From Vicia villosa (lineage: Eukaryota; Streptophyta; Magnoliopsida; Fabales; Fabaceae): a stretch of 64,000 bases of DNA. The notes beneath the pieces are model-generated. The model made no database searches. It saw only the letters and a list, made by a program, of their open reading frames with translations, and had not been told where the DNA came from. Of the stretch, positions 1 to 11,494 are shown piece after piece. Position 1 is the stretch's first letter. Each line of letters starts with the position of its first letter. The stretch lies in contig NW_026705771.1 of NCBI RefSeq assembly GCF_029867415.1, positions 248,001-312,000 of the forward strand, read 5' to 3'. The position numbers and the translations under genes are program-made.

Positions 1-720
1 TTCCTTCTTTCATGCATGCCACTACCTTGGTTTCACCTTATAACTCTCCCATAAGGTAGGACATAATTTCATCTCTTCGTAGGCTTAAACAATACATTAA
101 TCCGATACTCGGAACTTAAGATATGAATTTTCTAACGTTATCCGAAGATGCAAACATCGACGTCATACAACGACACTCTATACGATATCATCTCGTCACA
201 ATTAAATATATTACAGCTGCTGCAACAATTTTAATAACAAGGTTCATCTCGTTAGCTTTCCGACGCTTCAAACGGAGCTCAACTCGGATGTCCAAAACTC
301 CAGTTATGAATTTTCAAAGTTTCATAATGATTCAGCAATTTTTCTGCGTTCTGCTTATGGGAATTCCACTCCGAAACTCATTCTCTTCAACTCGATCACA
401 ATCCAAACAGCCCCTTATCATATCTCTTCGCTCCCAAACTTCTTATAACTTGAGCGACACATTCCTTCACCAAATTTCCATTCCGAAACATCACAACAAC
501 AATCTCCTTTGCGAACTTGCAACTGAACCACCTCCGAGAAGAAAAGCTTCTCCTCCACTTCGCTCAAACCAACTCCTGCAACAAAACAAACAAGTACCCA
601 CAGTGGTTCACTCACATGTCGTGTACCAACTGATAATACACCAACAGTATTCAACTGTCGCACAACTCAATTGACTCGACAACTTGGCCAACCGGACCGA
701 CTATGCTCTGATACCACTAT
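1..720 (-). mobile_element. Leader/internal fragment of a truncated LTR element (E)
   Basis: Read on the minus strand, this stretch lies directly downstream of an LTR end and a Met-tRNA primer site (705-716), so it should be the 5' internal leader of a minus-strand LTR retrotransposon cut off by the window edge. ORFs on both strands overlap here (123-674 plus, 418-663 minus). Neither shows a gag, zinc-knuckle or other motif I recognise. The primer site next to an LTR ending GGGTGTTACA resembles chromovirus (Tekay/Del-type) Ty3/gypsy elements, but no chromodomain or pol is present to confirm that. Family assignment is inference. Confidence 0.45.
705..716 (-). promoter_or_regulatory. Primer binding site of element E (initiator Met tRNA)
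   Basis: The minus strand reads TGGTATCAGAGC, the standard plant LTR-element complement of the initiator Met tRNA 3' end. It lies four bases downstream of an LTR terminus ending in TGTTACA (721-727 on the plus strand). Confidence 0.75.
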
Positions 721-1140
721 TGTAACACCCTTCTAAATCCCGCTGCAATTATTAAAATACTCTGAGTAAAACATGAAAACAAGGGTGCCACAATTAAAAA
801 AATTAAAACCAAAGATAATTCAATTGTCATGCTTTATTAGGAACGATTCATCAAGTAACAATCTCATGTTATCACAGCGGAATAGTGTAACATCACCAAA
901 ACAAACCAATCAAATAGAGTATAATTATTAAACTCTAAACTATCTTTCGCAGTGTTATAAGACCAGAGCATGACCGACACGACCCAAAATAAATGGATAT
1001 ACTGTACGAGCTATCCTCACCAAAGCAATAAGCCGCTACTCCTCAATCTGAAAATGTCAACATGTATATTACTCCTCATATATGTGAGGTAAATTTATCT
1101 ATTATAGCGCTATTGCAATTAATGTGTTACTTGTTTTACA
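721..1140 (-). mobile_element. LTR of element E (5' LTR, outer boundary uncertain)
   Basis: The inner end is clear: the minus strand ends GGGTGTTACA directly before the primer site. The outer end is a guess. The plus strand reads TTTTACA at 1134-1140, giving a TGTAAAAC start on the minus strand and a length of about 420 bp. No second LTR or TSD is available to verify it. No ORF of note lies inside. Confidence 0.4.
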
Positions 1141-2821
1141 TCTCTCAGATTTATGCCTAGTCCAAAATAGAAGGGATCGTAACAAAAAGTCAAATAATGA
1201 AGGGTTTAAATATAAAAATGAAGAATTATTCTAAAATGAAGCATATTGGATTGGTATGTATGGCATCCTACAAAGGCTCATCATAGCAAATATGAATCCA
1301 AAACTAGAGGTGTGGGCTTCCTTTTTTTTCAAACTCTGGAGGCAGCCTGAAACACTTTGGAGTTTATTATAAAGTGTCTTTGGTTTGATGTCTTTATTAC
1401 ACAAGGAGCCTATCAATGTTCAGTACATGATTTCAGAAAATATCAAATCCATGGCTGATGCACCACAACGTGCATGTGGCCATTTTTGTATAATTAATGA
1501 CTTATGTAGGTTGGCAGGTGTACAAAGTCAACCAGATGATAACAAGATCTCATCGATGCTCCGAATTAATCGTGTTTTATGTACCAAAAGGTCATGTCGA
1601 GAAAGAGATGGCCAAAGAGGAGTACGAGAAGAAGGACAAGAATAATTTTATCATCCAGAAGTGCAATGGAAACAAGCAAATTTGCACCAGCAATATTTGG
1701 CTTATGATCATTTGCAAAGACTTAAAGAGCATGCAATTGGCATGGCAAGATTGGAAAATGTTAATTGATTGAGCTTGTATGCTGAGCCACCCCAATTTGG
1801 TCAAAACTTTCAAGAATACTTTACTGAGCATAAAGATCATATAATTGTTTTGAATTTGAGGCAGAGGTTTGTAACTTTGCAAGTTATGGAAGCATATTTC
1901 AGAGAGAAAGATCAGGCATTGGCTAACAGGGGAGATCAGATGAGAGCAACCCGGGCAAGGCAAAATCAGGATTTTGATGAAACTATGAAGGCTATGCATA
2001 ATTATATTCACCCTAACGATATGCGATTAGAGCGCTTCATAATCATCTTAGTTTTTTATTTTTTGTCCATTTCCCTTTAAGTAGTAGTTGTACTTTCAAA
2101 TTATTAAGAGTGTTAGTTTTTCTACTATATGCTTCCCCTTATGTAAAAATCCCTCTGCTTAAATTAATGAATGTGTTTGTTTATTTTTTTTCCAGTTCTG
2201 AGTATGATACTTATCTGTTGACAAAAAGAACAAAGACATAAGAAAGGAGAACAAATAAATAGCAGAGTGGTCGAAGAAGTTCCAAAGCAAGGAGACGGAA
2301 TACAAGAGGAGTAATATTCGAAAATCCTTTACTCAATCATTAGATACCTCAGCAAGTAAGATTTAAACCACATAATTCCACTATTTACCATATTTCTTGT
2401 ATGAGTATGTGTATGATTTTTAATCTTCTAGGCTTTGCTTTATTACTGAATTATTGTTTGTCTATTTGATTACATGCAGAGGCAAGTTTTTTATTTTAAC
2501 TTAGATCCTTTCTTAGGTGAACCTGAAAAAGAATTTTTATCCGTTGCTAAACCCTTTGAGCTTGAGCCATTTTTCGGTGACTTAGTCATAAATTTAGTCG
2601 ATTGACTTGAAAGATAAATCTTTTCACCCTCTCGTTGGAGTTAGGTAGATTGGTATATATTGGTATTTTTCTATGATTTTTCATGATACATGCAAGAACC
2701 TAAGTTTGGGGTTGCTTGTGTAATGAGAAAAAGTTTAAGTTTGGGATTGGGATTGGGATTGGGGTTGGGGTACTAGAATATGAGAATTGAAAAAAAAATG
2801 AATAGAAGCTAGAAAAATTGT
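1141..2821 (+). mobile_element. Decayed Ty3/gypsy-like remnant, left half
   Basis: This is old retroelement sequence. It holds a broken transposon-protein gene (1385-2080) followed by AT-rich non-coding sequence with phrases typical of plant gypsy 3' regions: CTTTGAGCTTGAGCC near 2547 and CTAAGTTTGGGGTTG near 2700. It is interrupted at 2824 by the CACTA element and continues at 41548. There, similar phrases recur (a degraded GAGCCACGTTCTAACCCTTG-like block near 41722, and TTGAGGATAAGC near 41999). Athila-like affiliation is inferred from these phrases only. Confidence 0.45.
1385..2080 (+). pseudogene. Fragmented plant transposon-protein (gag-like) gene
   Basis: Three overlapping frames (1385-1645, 1497-1772, 1769-2080) give consecutive pieces of one protein. 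The first contains PINVQYMISENIKSM followed by CGHFCIINDLCRLAGV, which resembles the plant-specific 'putative plant transposon protein' domain (INV..II...I....G...LI..LC..AGV). The middle piece is lysine and glutamate rich (HVEKEMAKEEYEKKDKN). The last piece (LSLYAEPPQFGQNF to MHNYIHP) is a charged helical tail. Switching of frame at about 1560 and a stop at about 1770 show at least two disruptions. It lies in the decayed gypsy remnant and is not expected to be expressed. The domain assignment is from memory of the motif, not from a search. Confidence 0.4.
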
Positions 2822-2824
2822 TAT
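2822..2824. repeat. Target-site duplication of the CACTA element, left copy (TAT)
   Basis: TAT directly precedes the CACTACTA terminus and is matched by TAT at 41545-41547 after the other end. CACTA elements make 3-bp duplications. Confidence 0.8.
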
Positions 2825-2842
2825 CACTACTATAAAAAACAC
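2825..2842 (+). repeat. CACTA left terminal inverted repeat
   Basis: CACTACTATAAAAAACAC pairs with the right end at 41527-41544 with two mismatches. Length and CACTA start are diagnostic. Confidence 0.85.
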
Positions 2843-3691
2843 CTCTGTTAACACAATATTACCACGGCAGTTTATCCACAATAATCATAACTCATTTTTT
2901 TACGCGCATGTTTTTTTAATGTTATTAAGAAAGTTTTCATCACGATTCCTTTAAATAATTGTTGTCATATAATTTAGGTGACAAGCTTCGAATCCCAGCA
3001 TCAACATTTTTTTTTCATTTTTTCAATAAAAATATGCGTGCGTCCCTTAACAATTATTTTTATTTAAAAATTGAAACTATAAAAACTACGGTTGTTTCAA
3101 CAAACTATTGTTATATGTCCCATATTTCACTACGGTTGTATAATGCAACCATTTTGAATTTGTTTCCCTCAAAATTAAAACTTTTCATAACACACAGGGG
3201 TGCCCTAGCGAACAAAACGACAATGAATATCATTTATGGAAGCGAAATCTTCACCATTCTTTGAATATCATTTATGGTACATTAGCGAATGAGACGATAG
3301 CGATAGAGAAATCTTCACCATCTTCATTCATTTCTGAAAGTGAAATCTTCACTATCTTTACCATCCTCTTCGAATATCATTCTTGGTACGTTACCATACT
3401 CTTCTGAATGTTTAGGTTCTTCATTAGGGTTACTTGTTTCTTTTTTTAAACGTGTAAATGATGCTTTTGTTTACGCGATATTTCATGAATCAATAACTTC
3501 CATATATGGTCTTCGAAATTGTCATGTGTATTGTTCATGTTTTATACATATTTTGTGAATATGCTTTTGGTTTTGATGTTGGATATGCATATGCATATAA
3601 TCATATTAGGATGTTGTGTGTGTAGCCTTAGTGTGTCATTCATCTTAGTCTTTTGATATAAATTTCAATATTTGTTATGGATTGTAGTTTG
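2843..3691 (+). other. CACTA subterminal and 5' non-coding region
   Basis: AT-rich sequence between the left terminus and the transposase start. Inverted short motifs (ACGGTTGT / ACAACC-like, near 3085-3150) fit subterminal transposase-binding repeats. A small direct duplication around 3190-3390 repeats GCGAAATCTTCACCATTC/GTGAAATCTTCACTATC-type phrases. The small ORFs at 2959-3264 and 3340-3558 show no recognisable motif. Confidence 0.5.
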
Positions 3692-4905
3692 ATGAAAGTT
3701 GATAGAATAGGTCCGGTGTATGAGAAAAGAGTTCTTGAATTCCTTGAATTCGCCAAAAAAATGTTCCCGATAATAATTGTGTCTTTTATTGCGCTTATGC
3801 TATTTACGAGAATATCAATAAAATGTTGAAAAAAGAAATATTCTATCACCTATGTTGTGATGGAATATATCAATATTATACAACAAGGACGTGGCATGGA
3901 GAAGTGGATAATAATCGATAAGAGACTTCACAAATGGATGAATATGATGAAGATATGGATTATCGACTAGAAGATATGATCTGTGATATGGGAGAATTGT
4001 CTTATATGAAAGCCCATATTTATGATAATTATGCAATGCCAAAGATGCACCTTTATATAAAGGGTGCACCAGCTTTAAACGATTGTCTGTGTTGTTAAAA
4101 TTGTTTGATCTGAAGGAAAAAAGCAGGTGGTCAGATAAAAGTTTACATTATTTCTTGACTTATTGAAACAAATTCTAGCAGAAGATAATAATTTTCAAGA
4201 TCATTCTTATAAGGCCAAGAAGATATTATGTCTACTGGATTAGGAGTATGTCAAAATACATGCATGTCCTAATGATTGCATATTATACAAGAAAGAGTAT
4301 GAAAATTTGGAATCAATGTCCGGAATGTGGTGAGTCGCACTACAAGTTGAAGAATGGTGTTGACAATGACAATGTTAGTAAGAAACATCCTCTTGCTAAA
4401 GTTTTATGGTACTTTCCAATAATTTCAAGGTTCAAGAGATTTTTGCTAATGAAATGATGCAAATAATATAAGATGGTATGGAGACGAAAGAAAATATGAT
4501 GGAAACATCCACCATGTAGCTGATTCTTTGCAATGGAAGAAACTTGATTCATTGTTTCTAGATTTTGTCCTTGAGCCAAGAAACCTTAGGCTTAGGCTTA
4601 CCACATATGGGATGAACCTCTTTGGTAATATGAGTACCAACCATTCTTCGTGTCATAATCTTCTCACGATTTACAACCTATCTCCTTGGTTGAGCATGAA
4701 GTGTAAGTATATGATGTTAAGCATGATGATTTTTGGACCAAGCCAACCTGGAAACGACGTAGATGTTTATCTAAGTCCATTATTTTAAGGTTGAAATTTT
4801 TTGTGGGATAAAGGTATTGACATTGATAATGCATATTCTGGTGAAAAGTTTAAGATGCATGCAATGTTATTTTGCACAATCAACAATTTTCCTGCATATG
4901 GAAAT
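3692..4905 (+). pseudogene. TNP2-like CACTA transposase, N-terminal half (broken)
   Basis: The start MKVDRIGPVYEKRVLEFLEF at 3692 and, after a frameshift, CCDGIYQYYTTRTWHGE match the Transpos_assoc domain at the N-terminus of TNP2 transposases. Further on, frames spanning 3930-4110 give MDYRLEDMICDMGE and FDLKEKSRWSDKSLHYFL, which are standard TNP2 linker motifs. The ORF at 4248-4457 gives CPECGESHYKLKNG and HPLAKVLWYFPIISRFKRF, and 4528-4905 gives FLEPRNLRL-like, MNLFGNMSTNHSS, FGPSQPGNDVDVYLSP and CTINNFPAYGN, all from the Transposase_21 core. Several frameshifts and stops make it non-functional. Coding similarity stops exactly at 4905, where the retroelement LTR begins. Confidence 0.85.
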
Positions 4906-6517
4906 TGAAGGTGGAGAAAAACACAAGAAAGGGGGGTTTGAATTGTGTTCTTCCATTCTTTTTTATCTACCTTTCTTTTTAACTTCTTTTCTTTCTCTGG
5001 TTATTTCATCTATTGGATATGCTTTTAATATTGCGGAAGCATGTTGAAAGTAGAACTACATAACCAATGAGATGTTCATTTTAACTTCTGTGCGTCATCA
5101 GAACTTCTGAATGGTCTCAGTACAGTTCTGAAGAATTTTACTTGAATGTTCTAAGTTAAAATGAAGAGTAAGGAAAGTAAAAGACACATTCATTTTTATC
5201 CTGGTTCACACTATAACCAAACTTGATTACAACTGCACGATCCTTCGTCGTGACTAACAATCCAGCACAGCCAACTGCTGTGACTAACCCTGCACAAGCT
5301 ACCCGCGAGTGACTAACCACTAGATGACAGAACCATTCAGTGATCCCATCTGGATATAACGTTCATCAATCTAGTAACCTGCACAACAACACGTTGTGAC
5401 TAACTCCCTGCACAGCTACCTGCTGTGACTAACTGCAATGAACTGTTCTGTGATCTCCAAGAGATATAACAACCATTGACTCCTGGACTTCTGACCAACA
5501 CTTGGTCTCCAAGATATTTCCACAATGACCGCAATCACTGTCTTCTCAAGCTTCTGACCTTAACTTGGTCGCTCAAGGCATCTTCTAGAGATTACATAAG
5601 TGCTTCTTATACAAGCAGATTTTCTCCTATTCTAAGTACATATGTTTAAGACACTCTGACTATAAGTCACTTCTGGTGCCTAAATAATCTATCAGAAGTT
5701 TCTAAGACATAACACACTACGAGCAACAACTCTATGTGTTTTACATATATATACAAGAAACAAGATATCTTGCAGTCTTATTTTCTTCAACTTCTGGATG
5801 AGATCTTCTTCTTCCAAAGCTGATAACGAGCAGCAGCTCTTATGTTGATTGCTTCTTTCTTGATCTTCATCTTCTTCTTCAATATTGATCATTAAGTTGA
5901 TAACAACTGATGACACATTGATAATAACAGTAAACATGAAACACTCTTCGAGAAACAACTTAGTGTATTCAGTTTCCTTTGTCTTTCAACATGATCAAAT
6001 TAATGCTTGATCAAGTATTCTTGGATGTCTTCATATCTCCATATGGAGCATTTTGCATAGCATGCAGGTTTTCTTCTTCATCCTCAGAGAGATTCTTCAT
6101 GGTAGGCATATGATGTATATTTTAACATTTAATCATCATACTCATAGTGTATGTTGCCTCTTAATGGATCAGTTGAATTAGCTCGTCAGCTTTCAAGATC
6201 ATGCTCTACAATACCTTCACACAGGCATGTGTTTGGTGTATAACCACACAGTGGATGTTCACATACATAGTATGCGTTGCCTCTTGTGTATCTTCCGAAG
6301 CATGTCTTCATATTTCTTCAATTAAGTGTTCATGCTCAGGTGCTTCTTCTACAAATGCACAAATGTATTATGCAAATTCATTTTCTTCTTTTGTGCAGAA
6401 TATATCTTTGGTTTCACACTTGATCCTTTCACCATGGATGATCCTTACTGGATATTCTCTTTTTCTCTCCGGATCCATAAAAGGGATGGATGGCCACTCG
6501 CTCTCCATTTTTGGATG

Positions 6518-6522
6518 GATAG
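6518..6522. repeat. TSD of solo LTR B-prime, left copy (GATAG)
   Basis: GATAG here and at 9013-9017. The undisturbed sister LTR at about 36726-36742 reads GGATGGATAGATGGATACC with a single GATAG in this context, which confirms the insertion point. Confidence 0.9.
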
Positions 6523-9012
6523 TGTGGCAACCTGCCCAAAAAAATAGATTTTAGAGTCGCCACCTATTCTTCCAGGGAGAATAGGAAACCCTACGCAGTT
6601 AAGAGATCGGGGTAAGATTATTATAATCAGGTCGAGGGAAGGTGTTAGGCACCCTCAACCCTTTCCTAAGGTTTACATTATAAAGTTAAGGTTCATGGCT
6701 AAAATAAAGGCTACGTATCTTCTTATGGAGAATCAGAGTCAACGTAGTTCGGGGACAGAGTTGTACGCCTTTGAATTTGATGTGATATGGTTTGAAGGCT
6801 TTTTGAATGGCCCATCGTAGTTTTGAATTTTTGTAATTTGCAAGGCATTTTGAATTACCTTGTCGAAGTGATGAAAATCCGTAGTTTTGGTTTGAAGTGT
6901 TTTAGATGTGTTTGAATTTGGCGTACAACCTTGGTTTGATGTGTTTTCGTTAGGTGCGATGATCAATAGATTTGATCATTATAATTAACGAATTAGATAA
7001 AGTATTGCTGGCCATTCTGACCGATAGATTCGGTCGTCACGAGCAGCAAATAAAGTGTATTTTAGTTTTGTAATTAAATTATGAGTTTTATCATCATCTC
7101 TCATAACAAATAGATTTGGTTATTACACGATAATGAATTTCAGTATTTATGTTTTATTATTTTGTCTCTCGCCAATGCGACTAATAGATTTAGTCGGATC
7201 GAGGAGAGAATTCGCCAAGAATAAGTCGAATTTATATTAACAAATAAATTAATTAGATTAAATTTATTTCCCGCCAATGCGACTAATAGGTATAGTCGGA
7301 TCGAGGAGAAAATTAATTAAGGGTTAATGTTTTGCCAAATGGGCAGTGGGATTGGGCAAACCCTAATACTTATAACCTTTATAGGGTTTTTTTATTTTTA
7401 ATAATTAATATTAATTAAATAAATTAAATCGATATAATCGAAATAATCGGGAGATAACCCTAGCCCTAGTTTTTATTATTTTAATTCTAGCTAAAATAAA
7501 TTAATTAAATACAATTATTAACCAATATTTAATCTAAATATCTTAATAATAAATTAAATAAACATTAGAAAATATATAGAAACCTGGCTTCTATTGCGTG
7601 TGGCAGCCCTGGAATGTCTATGATATGCCCCTAGCCTCATGGGCGTTGGATTTTGTGATGGTGACAATCTGATGGCGGTGCTGCGTTGAATTGATGTTAA
7701 AACTATAATTTCAAACTATAATATGTGTAAAAAAAACAACTGAAACAAAATTCAGAAATTGAAACGCGCGTAATACTGTTCTTCTTCGTCTTCGCTGGGC
7801 TTCTTCTTCAAATTCTACAGAATTCAACACTCATACACCACGGCAAATAAATGAAAATAAATCACATGGTTCGGTTGCAAGTTGTGTTATGAACACGATA
7901 ATGACTTTAGTTTGGCCCAATTTTCCTTATTTTGAAGAACCCCAATTTAGAGCTTGGATAACCTAGCAATGGTGGTTCTTGAAACCTGCACTAAAACTCA
8001 AATTAAATGGTACATGGAGATTCTAAACAAGATTATAGACATAAACATGTATCCAAATTCGATTTATGATGGGTGTAGGCTTGAACTCGAATCAAAGTTC
8101 TTGAGGCCAAAAAACGTGGACATCAGGACCTCTCGTGTGTGTCCAGATCAATGGTGATTGTTCGGGTATGTCCAGGAAGCCTTGAAGAATTGATTGGAAC
8201 GCTTTAATCGGCTTGAATTGAACTATACCTTGTTCTGCTACCTTGCTTTGGCCGTGCGATTTTTGAAGCCCCCCCCCCCTAATCCTTGGATCAATTCTGT
8301 TTTTATAGTATTATAAATTAGGTTAACAAATTTTAATCAGAAATCTTGCTTTGAATGCCAAATATTTTGATTGGAAATCATCATCCAAATCTTCCTTTTT
8401 TGATCTTCAACCTCCTCTTGCTCGGTTCATTTGTTTCAAAGGTTGGCTCTTTTGGGCCTCTAAGTGGTTCAAACAAGGGCCCCATGAATTAATCTTGTAC
8501 TTGTGTATATTTTTTTTATATTTTTAAATGAGTAAGAAATCAAATAATTAGCAATACTTGAAACTAATAACAATTATAATCCTATTAAAATTAGTAATAA
8601 TACTAATCAATAGATATTAACCTAAATGGTAATATTAATACTAATTCTAATAATATATAATTAATAAAACTTAATTAAAATAATAAACCTAATTAATTAA
8701 AGCCTAATACTAATCCTAATGTTAATAAAATAATAATGCTAAATACTAATAGTTAGTCGATAAAAAAAAAGATAATAATCAAGACAAATATTAGTAAAAC
8801 CCAAAATACCATAAAAAATGATAAAACCCTTATAATAATTGGGCCCAACGTTTGGGTCCTAAACACCTGTTAATTACGCCCTTGTTTTAACTCAACCTGG
8901 TTTATAAGAGAGCGAGTTTGACAATAGGAATGTCAAACCCCATGACTCTTAATTTTGAACCTTGATGGATTAACAGACGTAGATTTGATCGGGCAAGTTT
9001 TGGGGTATGACA
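6523..9012 (-). mobile_element. Solo LTR B-prime (Ogre-like family 2)
   Basis: The segment runs from TGTGGCAACC to GGGGTATGACA. Reverse-complemented it opens TGTCATACCCCAAAAC and ends GGTTGCCACA, the family-2 LTR ends also seen at 51846-54425. Exact GATAG duplications flank it and the sister C LTR shows the empty site. With no internal region between the duplications this is a solo LTR. The U5 half (6523-7400) matches B and H closely: CTGCGTAGGGTTTCC, GTACGCC, CCGATTATTTCG-like stretches. The U3 half (about 7600-9012) differs from B. It includes a run of 12-13 C at about 8269-8280. Confidence 0.92.
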
Positions 9013-9056
9013 GATAGATGGATACCACACCATATCTTCAAGTTTGAAGTTTGATT

Positions 9057-9065
9057 CTATTTAAA
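9057..9065 (-). promoter_or_regulatory. Decayed TATA box of the C 3' LTR
   Basis: The minus strand reads TTTAAATAG where the sister LTR has TATAAATAG (36775-36783). The substitution likely weakens this copy's promoter. Confidence 0.5.
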
Positions 9066-9960
9066 GCTTGATGAGTGGTTACCGTTGGAATGTAGCTGTT
9101 TCGTTCTAGTTGAAGATGGCATTGAATGCTTTGCTTTGATTGGCTGCATGTGTTCGTGGCAGAGCCTTGTCTCCAACAAGATGATTAATGTTGATAGTGT
9201 GCTTCTTTGGATTAGCTTGTCTTTCCAACGCGCTGCATGTGGCTTACTTCTTTAATCAACCTTGGGAGTTGTTCCAATTAATGTTGCAACCGTTTTGCTT
9301 ATGATGATGTTTCTAACGGCTTCCCATTTGATTCTAAGCTTTGTATTTTATCCAATTTGTATGTTGAGCTGTAGATTCTTCATTGGTTCATGAGTGACTC
9401 TTTTGTTGTTTGCGTTTTGTATGTCACTATGTTACTCTACCAGAACTTCTGATCTTCTGCTCATGTGATCTTCTTACTGTAGCGGATTTTAATATATATT
9501 GATATTTCTTTTTCTTTTGATTCTTCTGATGTACTTTCTGATTCTTTGCTTGTTGTATGTGAGCTTTGATATTGCTGTTTAACTCTTTGAAGATTGTGTT
9601 GTTGGATTCTAGCTTATTGTGATACTATTGTTGTTGCATATTCTTCTGAATGGTCTTGTTCTTCATTGTTGCTTCTTTACTTCTGATTTGCTGATCTTGA
9701 CTTGTTTCACGTATTCTTAATCATAACATCTGATGAATGATGTTTAGCTTCGTCAATCTTCTGGATGTTTGACTTCATATCTGAGCCAATTTCTGATGTA
9801 GTCATTGTACTCTTTGTCTGATGAATCATGTATAAGACTTATATCATAATATCTGCACACTAAGTGAAACCATTAGTAATAGAATTGTTACTCACAAAAT
9901 ATATGCTTGTTATCATCAAAACTAGATTCTGAACATAGATTCTCAATCTTGTTCTAACAA

Positions 9961-9974
9961 TCTCCCCCCTTTTT
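9961..9974 (-). promoter_or_regulatory. Polypurine tract of element C
   Basis: The minus strand reads AAAAAGGGGGGAGA, directly upstream of the TGTTAGAAC start of the 3' LTR. It would prime plus-strand DNA synthesis. Confidence 0.8.
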
Positions 9975-10733
9975 GATGATGACAAAACCATGTATTTTGA
10001 TGGAACAATTTTATGAGATGATAATAATAATAAGCCAGTGAATATATTGCATCCCTTTTACATGTTCAATCAAGTGATTTAATCATCAATAAAATCAATA
10101 AATTCTTTCTCCCCTTTTTCTTTAGTGAAGCAACTATTTGTCAAAATCTGTTATTCTTTCTCCCCCTTTTTGTTATCATCAAAAAGCTTTTTAAGGAGGG
10201 TATGACGAAAGATAGTATTCTCCCCTTAGTTGCATAGTCTCCCCCTGAAGCAGATAATCCTATTAGTTTATGATTTTAAAACTTCCTTGAGTTCTAACAA
10301 TTTCCCCCTGTGATAGATATACAACCAGAATTATATGCTACTAGCTTTCTGAGAAATTTCTATTCAGTCTGTTTCTTCAAGAGATAGATTAATATAGTTG
10401 TTTTATCTGTGCGTTTCTTTAGAAGTTCTCAGATTCTTTTAATATCTATATCTTGTACACAGATTAGACTTCCAAATGTGTGTCATGTCAGAATCTATTA
10501 TGTTCAAATTTTCTCAGAAGATATAGTGATCAGTATGTCAGAACATGCTTGAGCTTAGATTAACAGATTCTTATATATCTTTTACTCTCTGCCTAAGTTT
10601 TCAGACTTTAAATTAGAATGAGGATGATGTTTTAAACACAAGCAGATATACCAAAGATAAATTTTTTTAAAAGAAAATTGTAGAGATAGAAGAATAATGA
10701 ATACATCTAAACATAGAATGCTTCGCAGTTTTC

Positions 10734-11398
10734 TTAAATTAGAAGGTAATCATAGTTTGGGGATTGTGCATCGCAAATTTTTTGAAAGATATCAGCTGAT
10801 TCGAGCAATGCAGAGAGAATTCTTCCATAGGGAATGTGGGAATTTTGACCACACTCGAAATCAATGAGGGAATATCTCATATGGAAGAAAATGATTATCG
10901 GAAGATTGAGAGGACGACAACTTTCAATTCGGTGAATCAAAAATTGATCCTTGCACGACACAAGTTGTAGAAAGCTTCCTCTGGGTGTCACGTTGGACAG
11001 AACAAACCTGAAAAGAGATTTTCTGAAAGGAGTTAGAAACTCTGCATTATTAAAAATGCGAGTTACTACTCTGTTCAGATAGTTGGGAGTATTCCAACGA
11101 TCAAACTCTTCTAGTTCGACGGCAGAGGGGTTTGGGACAAACCCTATTGTTTCAGCAATGGTTTCCTCTGTTATCACAAAGGAAATTCCGTGAATGTTGG
11201 CTGTGATGCTCAGTTTGTCATTACTGATGGATGCATTTACCCATAAGGTTTTTACAAGGTTCGTAAAGATTGGTCCCTTGAGAAGAAGGACATATCTATA
11301 ACATCTTTGAGGAACTAGTAGCTCTGAGAGGTGTTGGTTTATCTCACCGAGCCCTATGAACCTTTCTTTGATAATTATGAGACTTGTTGGGCATCCAT
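10734..11398 (-). pseudogene. Plant transposon-protein (gag-like) gene of element C, copy 1
   Basis: The open part (10734-11177) begins ITEETIAETIGFVPNPSA and continues FLTPFRKSLFRFVLSNVTPRG, FLIHRIESCRPLNLP and PYGRILSALLE. This matches the layout of the plant-specific transposon-protein domain common in legume elements (ITE..I.E..G.P, NLP...I.HM, LPYG..L). Its true start is probably the ATG at 11398, because copy 2 reads on from there (MDAQPSLIIIKERF). Copy 1 lacks one base near 11384 and shifts frame. It lies in the same direction as the element, about 100 bp downstream of where D inserted. Its role is unproven; a structural gag-like role is an inference. A complete copy of about 220 codons would be far shorter than a gag-pol. 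Confidence 0.6.
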
Positions 11399-11489
11399 TT
11401 GAGAGAGAAGATGCAGTTGTGGTGACTCAAGAATTTAGTTTGAGGAAAAGAGTTTGTTTCAAGGAGCAATGTATGGAAGAGTTGAGGAA

Positions 11490-11494
11490 AGAAC
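11490..11494. repeat. TSD of element D, left copy (AGAAC)
   Basis: AGAAC is repeated at 17338-17342. The second copy of C internal sequence at 39205-39225 reads GAAAGAACAACTAAAG with one AGAAC, which is the empty site. Confidence 0.92.

Larger units (their letters stand above)
4906..9959 (-). mobile_element. 3' LTR of copia-like element C (split by a solo LTR)
   Basis: The sequence from TGAAGGTGG at 4906 to GTTCTAACA at 9959 repeats in the same order at 35050-37677. On the minus strand it starts TGTTAGAACAAG and ends CTTCA. A polypurine tract follows on the internal side at 9961-9974, so this copy is the 3' LTR. Removing solo LTR B-prime leaves about 2.56 kb. It also lacks about 70 bp (around 5213) that the other copy has at 35353-35424. 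The opening, a Met-tRNA primer site next to the other LTR and the GGGGGGAGAT tract fit SIRE/Maximus-type Ty1/copia. No host gene lies inside. The ORF at 5692-5958 is in LTR sequence and has no recognised domain. Confidence 0.85.
9975..11494 (-). mobile_element. Element C internal region, 3' part
   Basis: Internal sequence of C, repeated at 37694-39211. It holds several extra PPT-like motifs (CTCCCCCT or similar at about 10108, 10160, 10220, 10239, 10301 on the plus strand) and the broken transposon-protein gene at 10734-11398. Nothing resembling pol is present. Element D interrupts it at 11495. Confidence 0.75.

Noticed and set aside
123..674. 183-codon plus-strand ORF at the left end
   Set aside because: It runs antisense to the leader downstream of a primer site and shows no domain. 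It is serine-rich translation of non-coding sequence.
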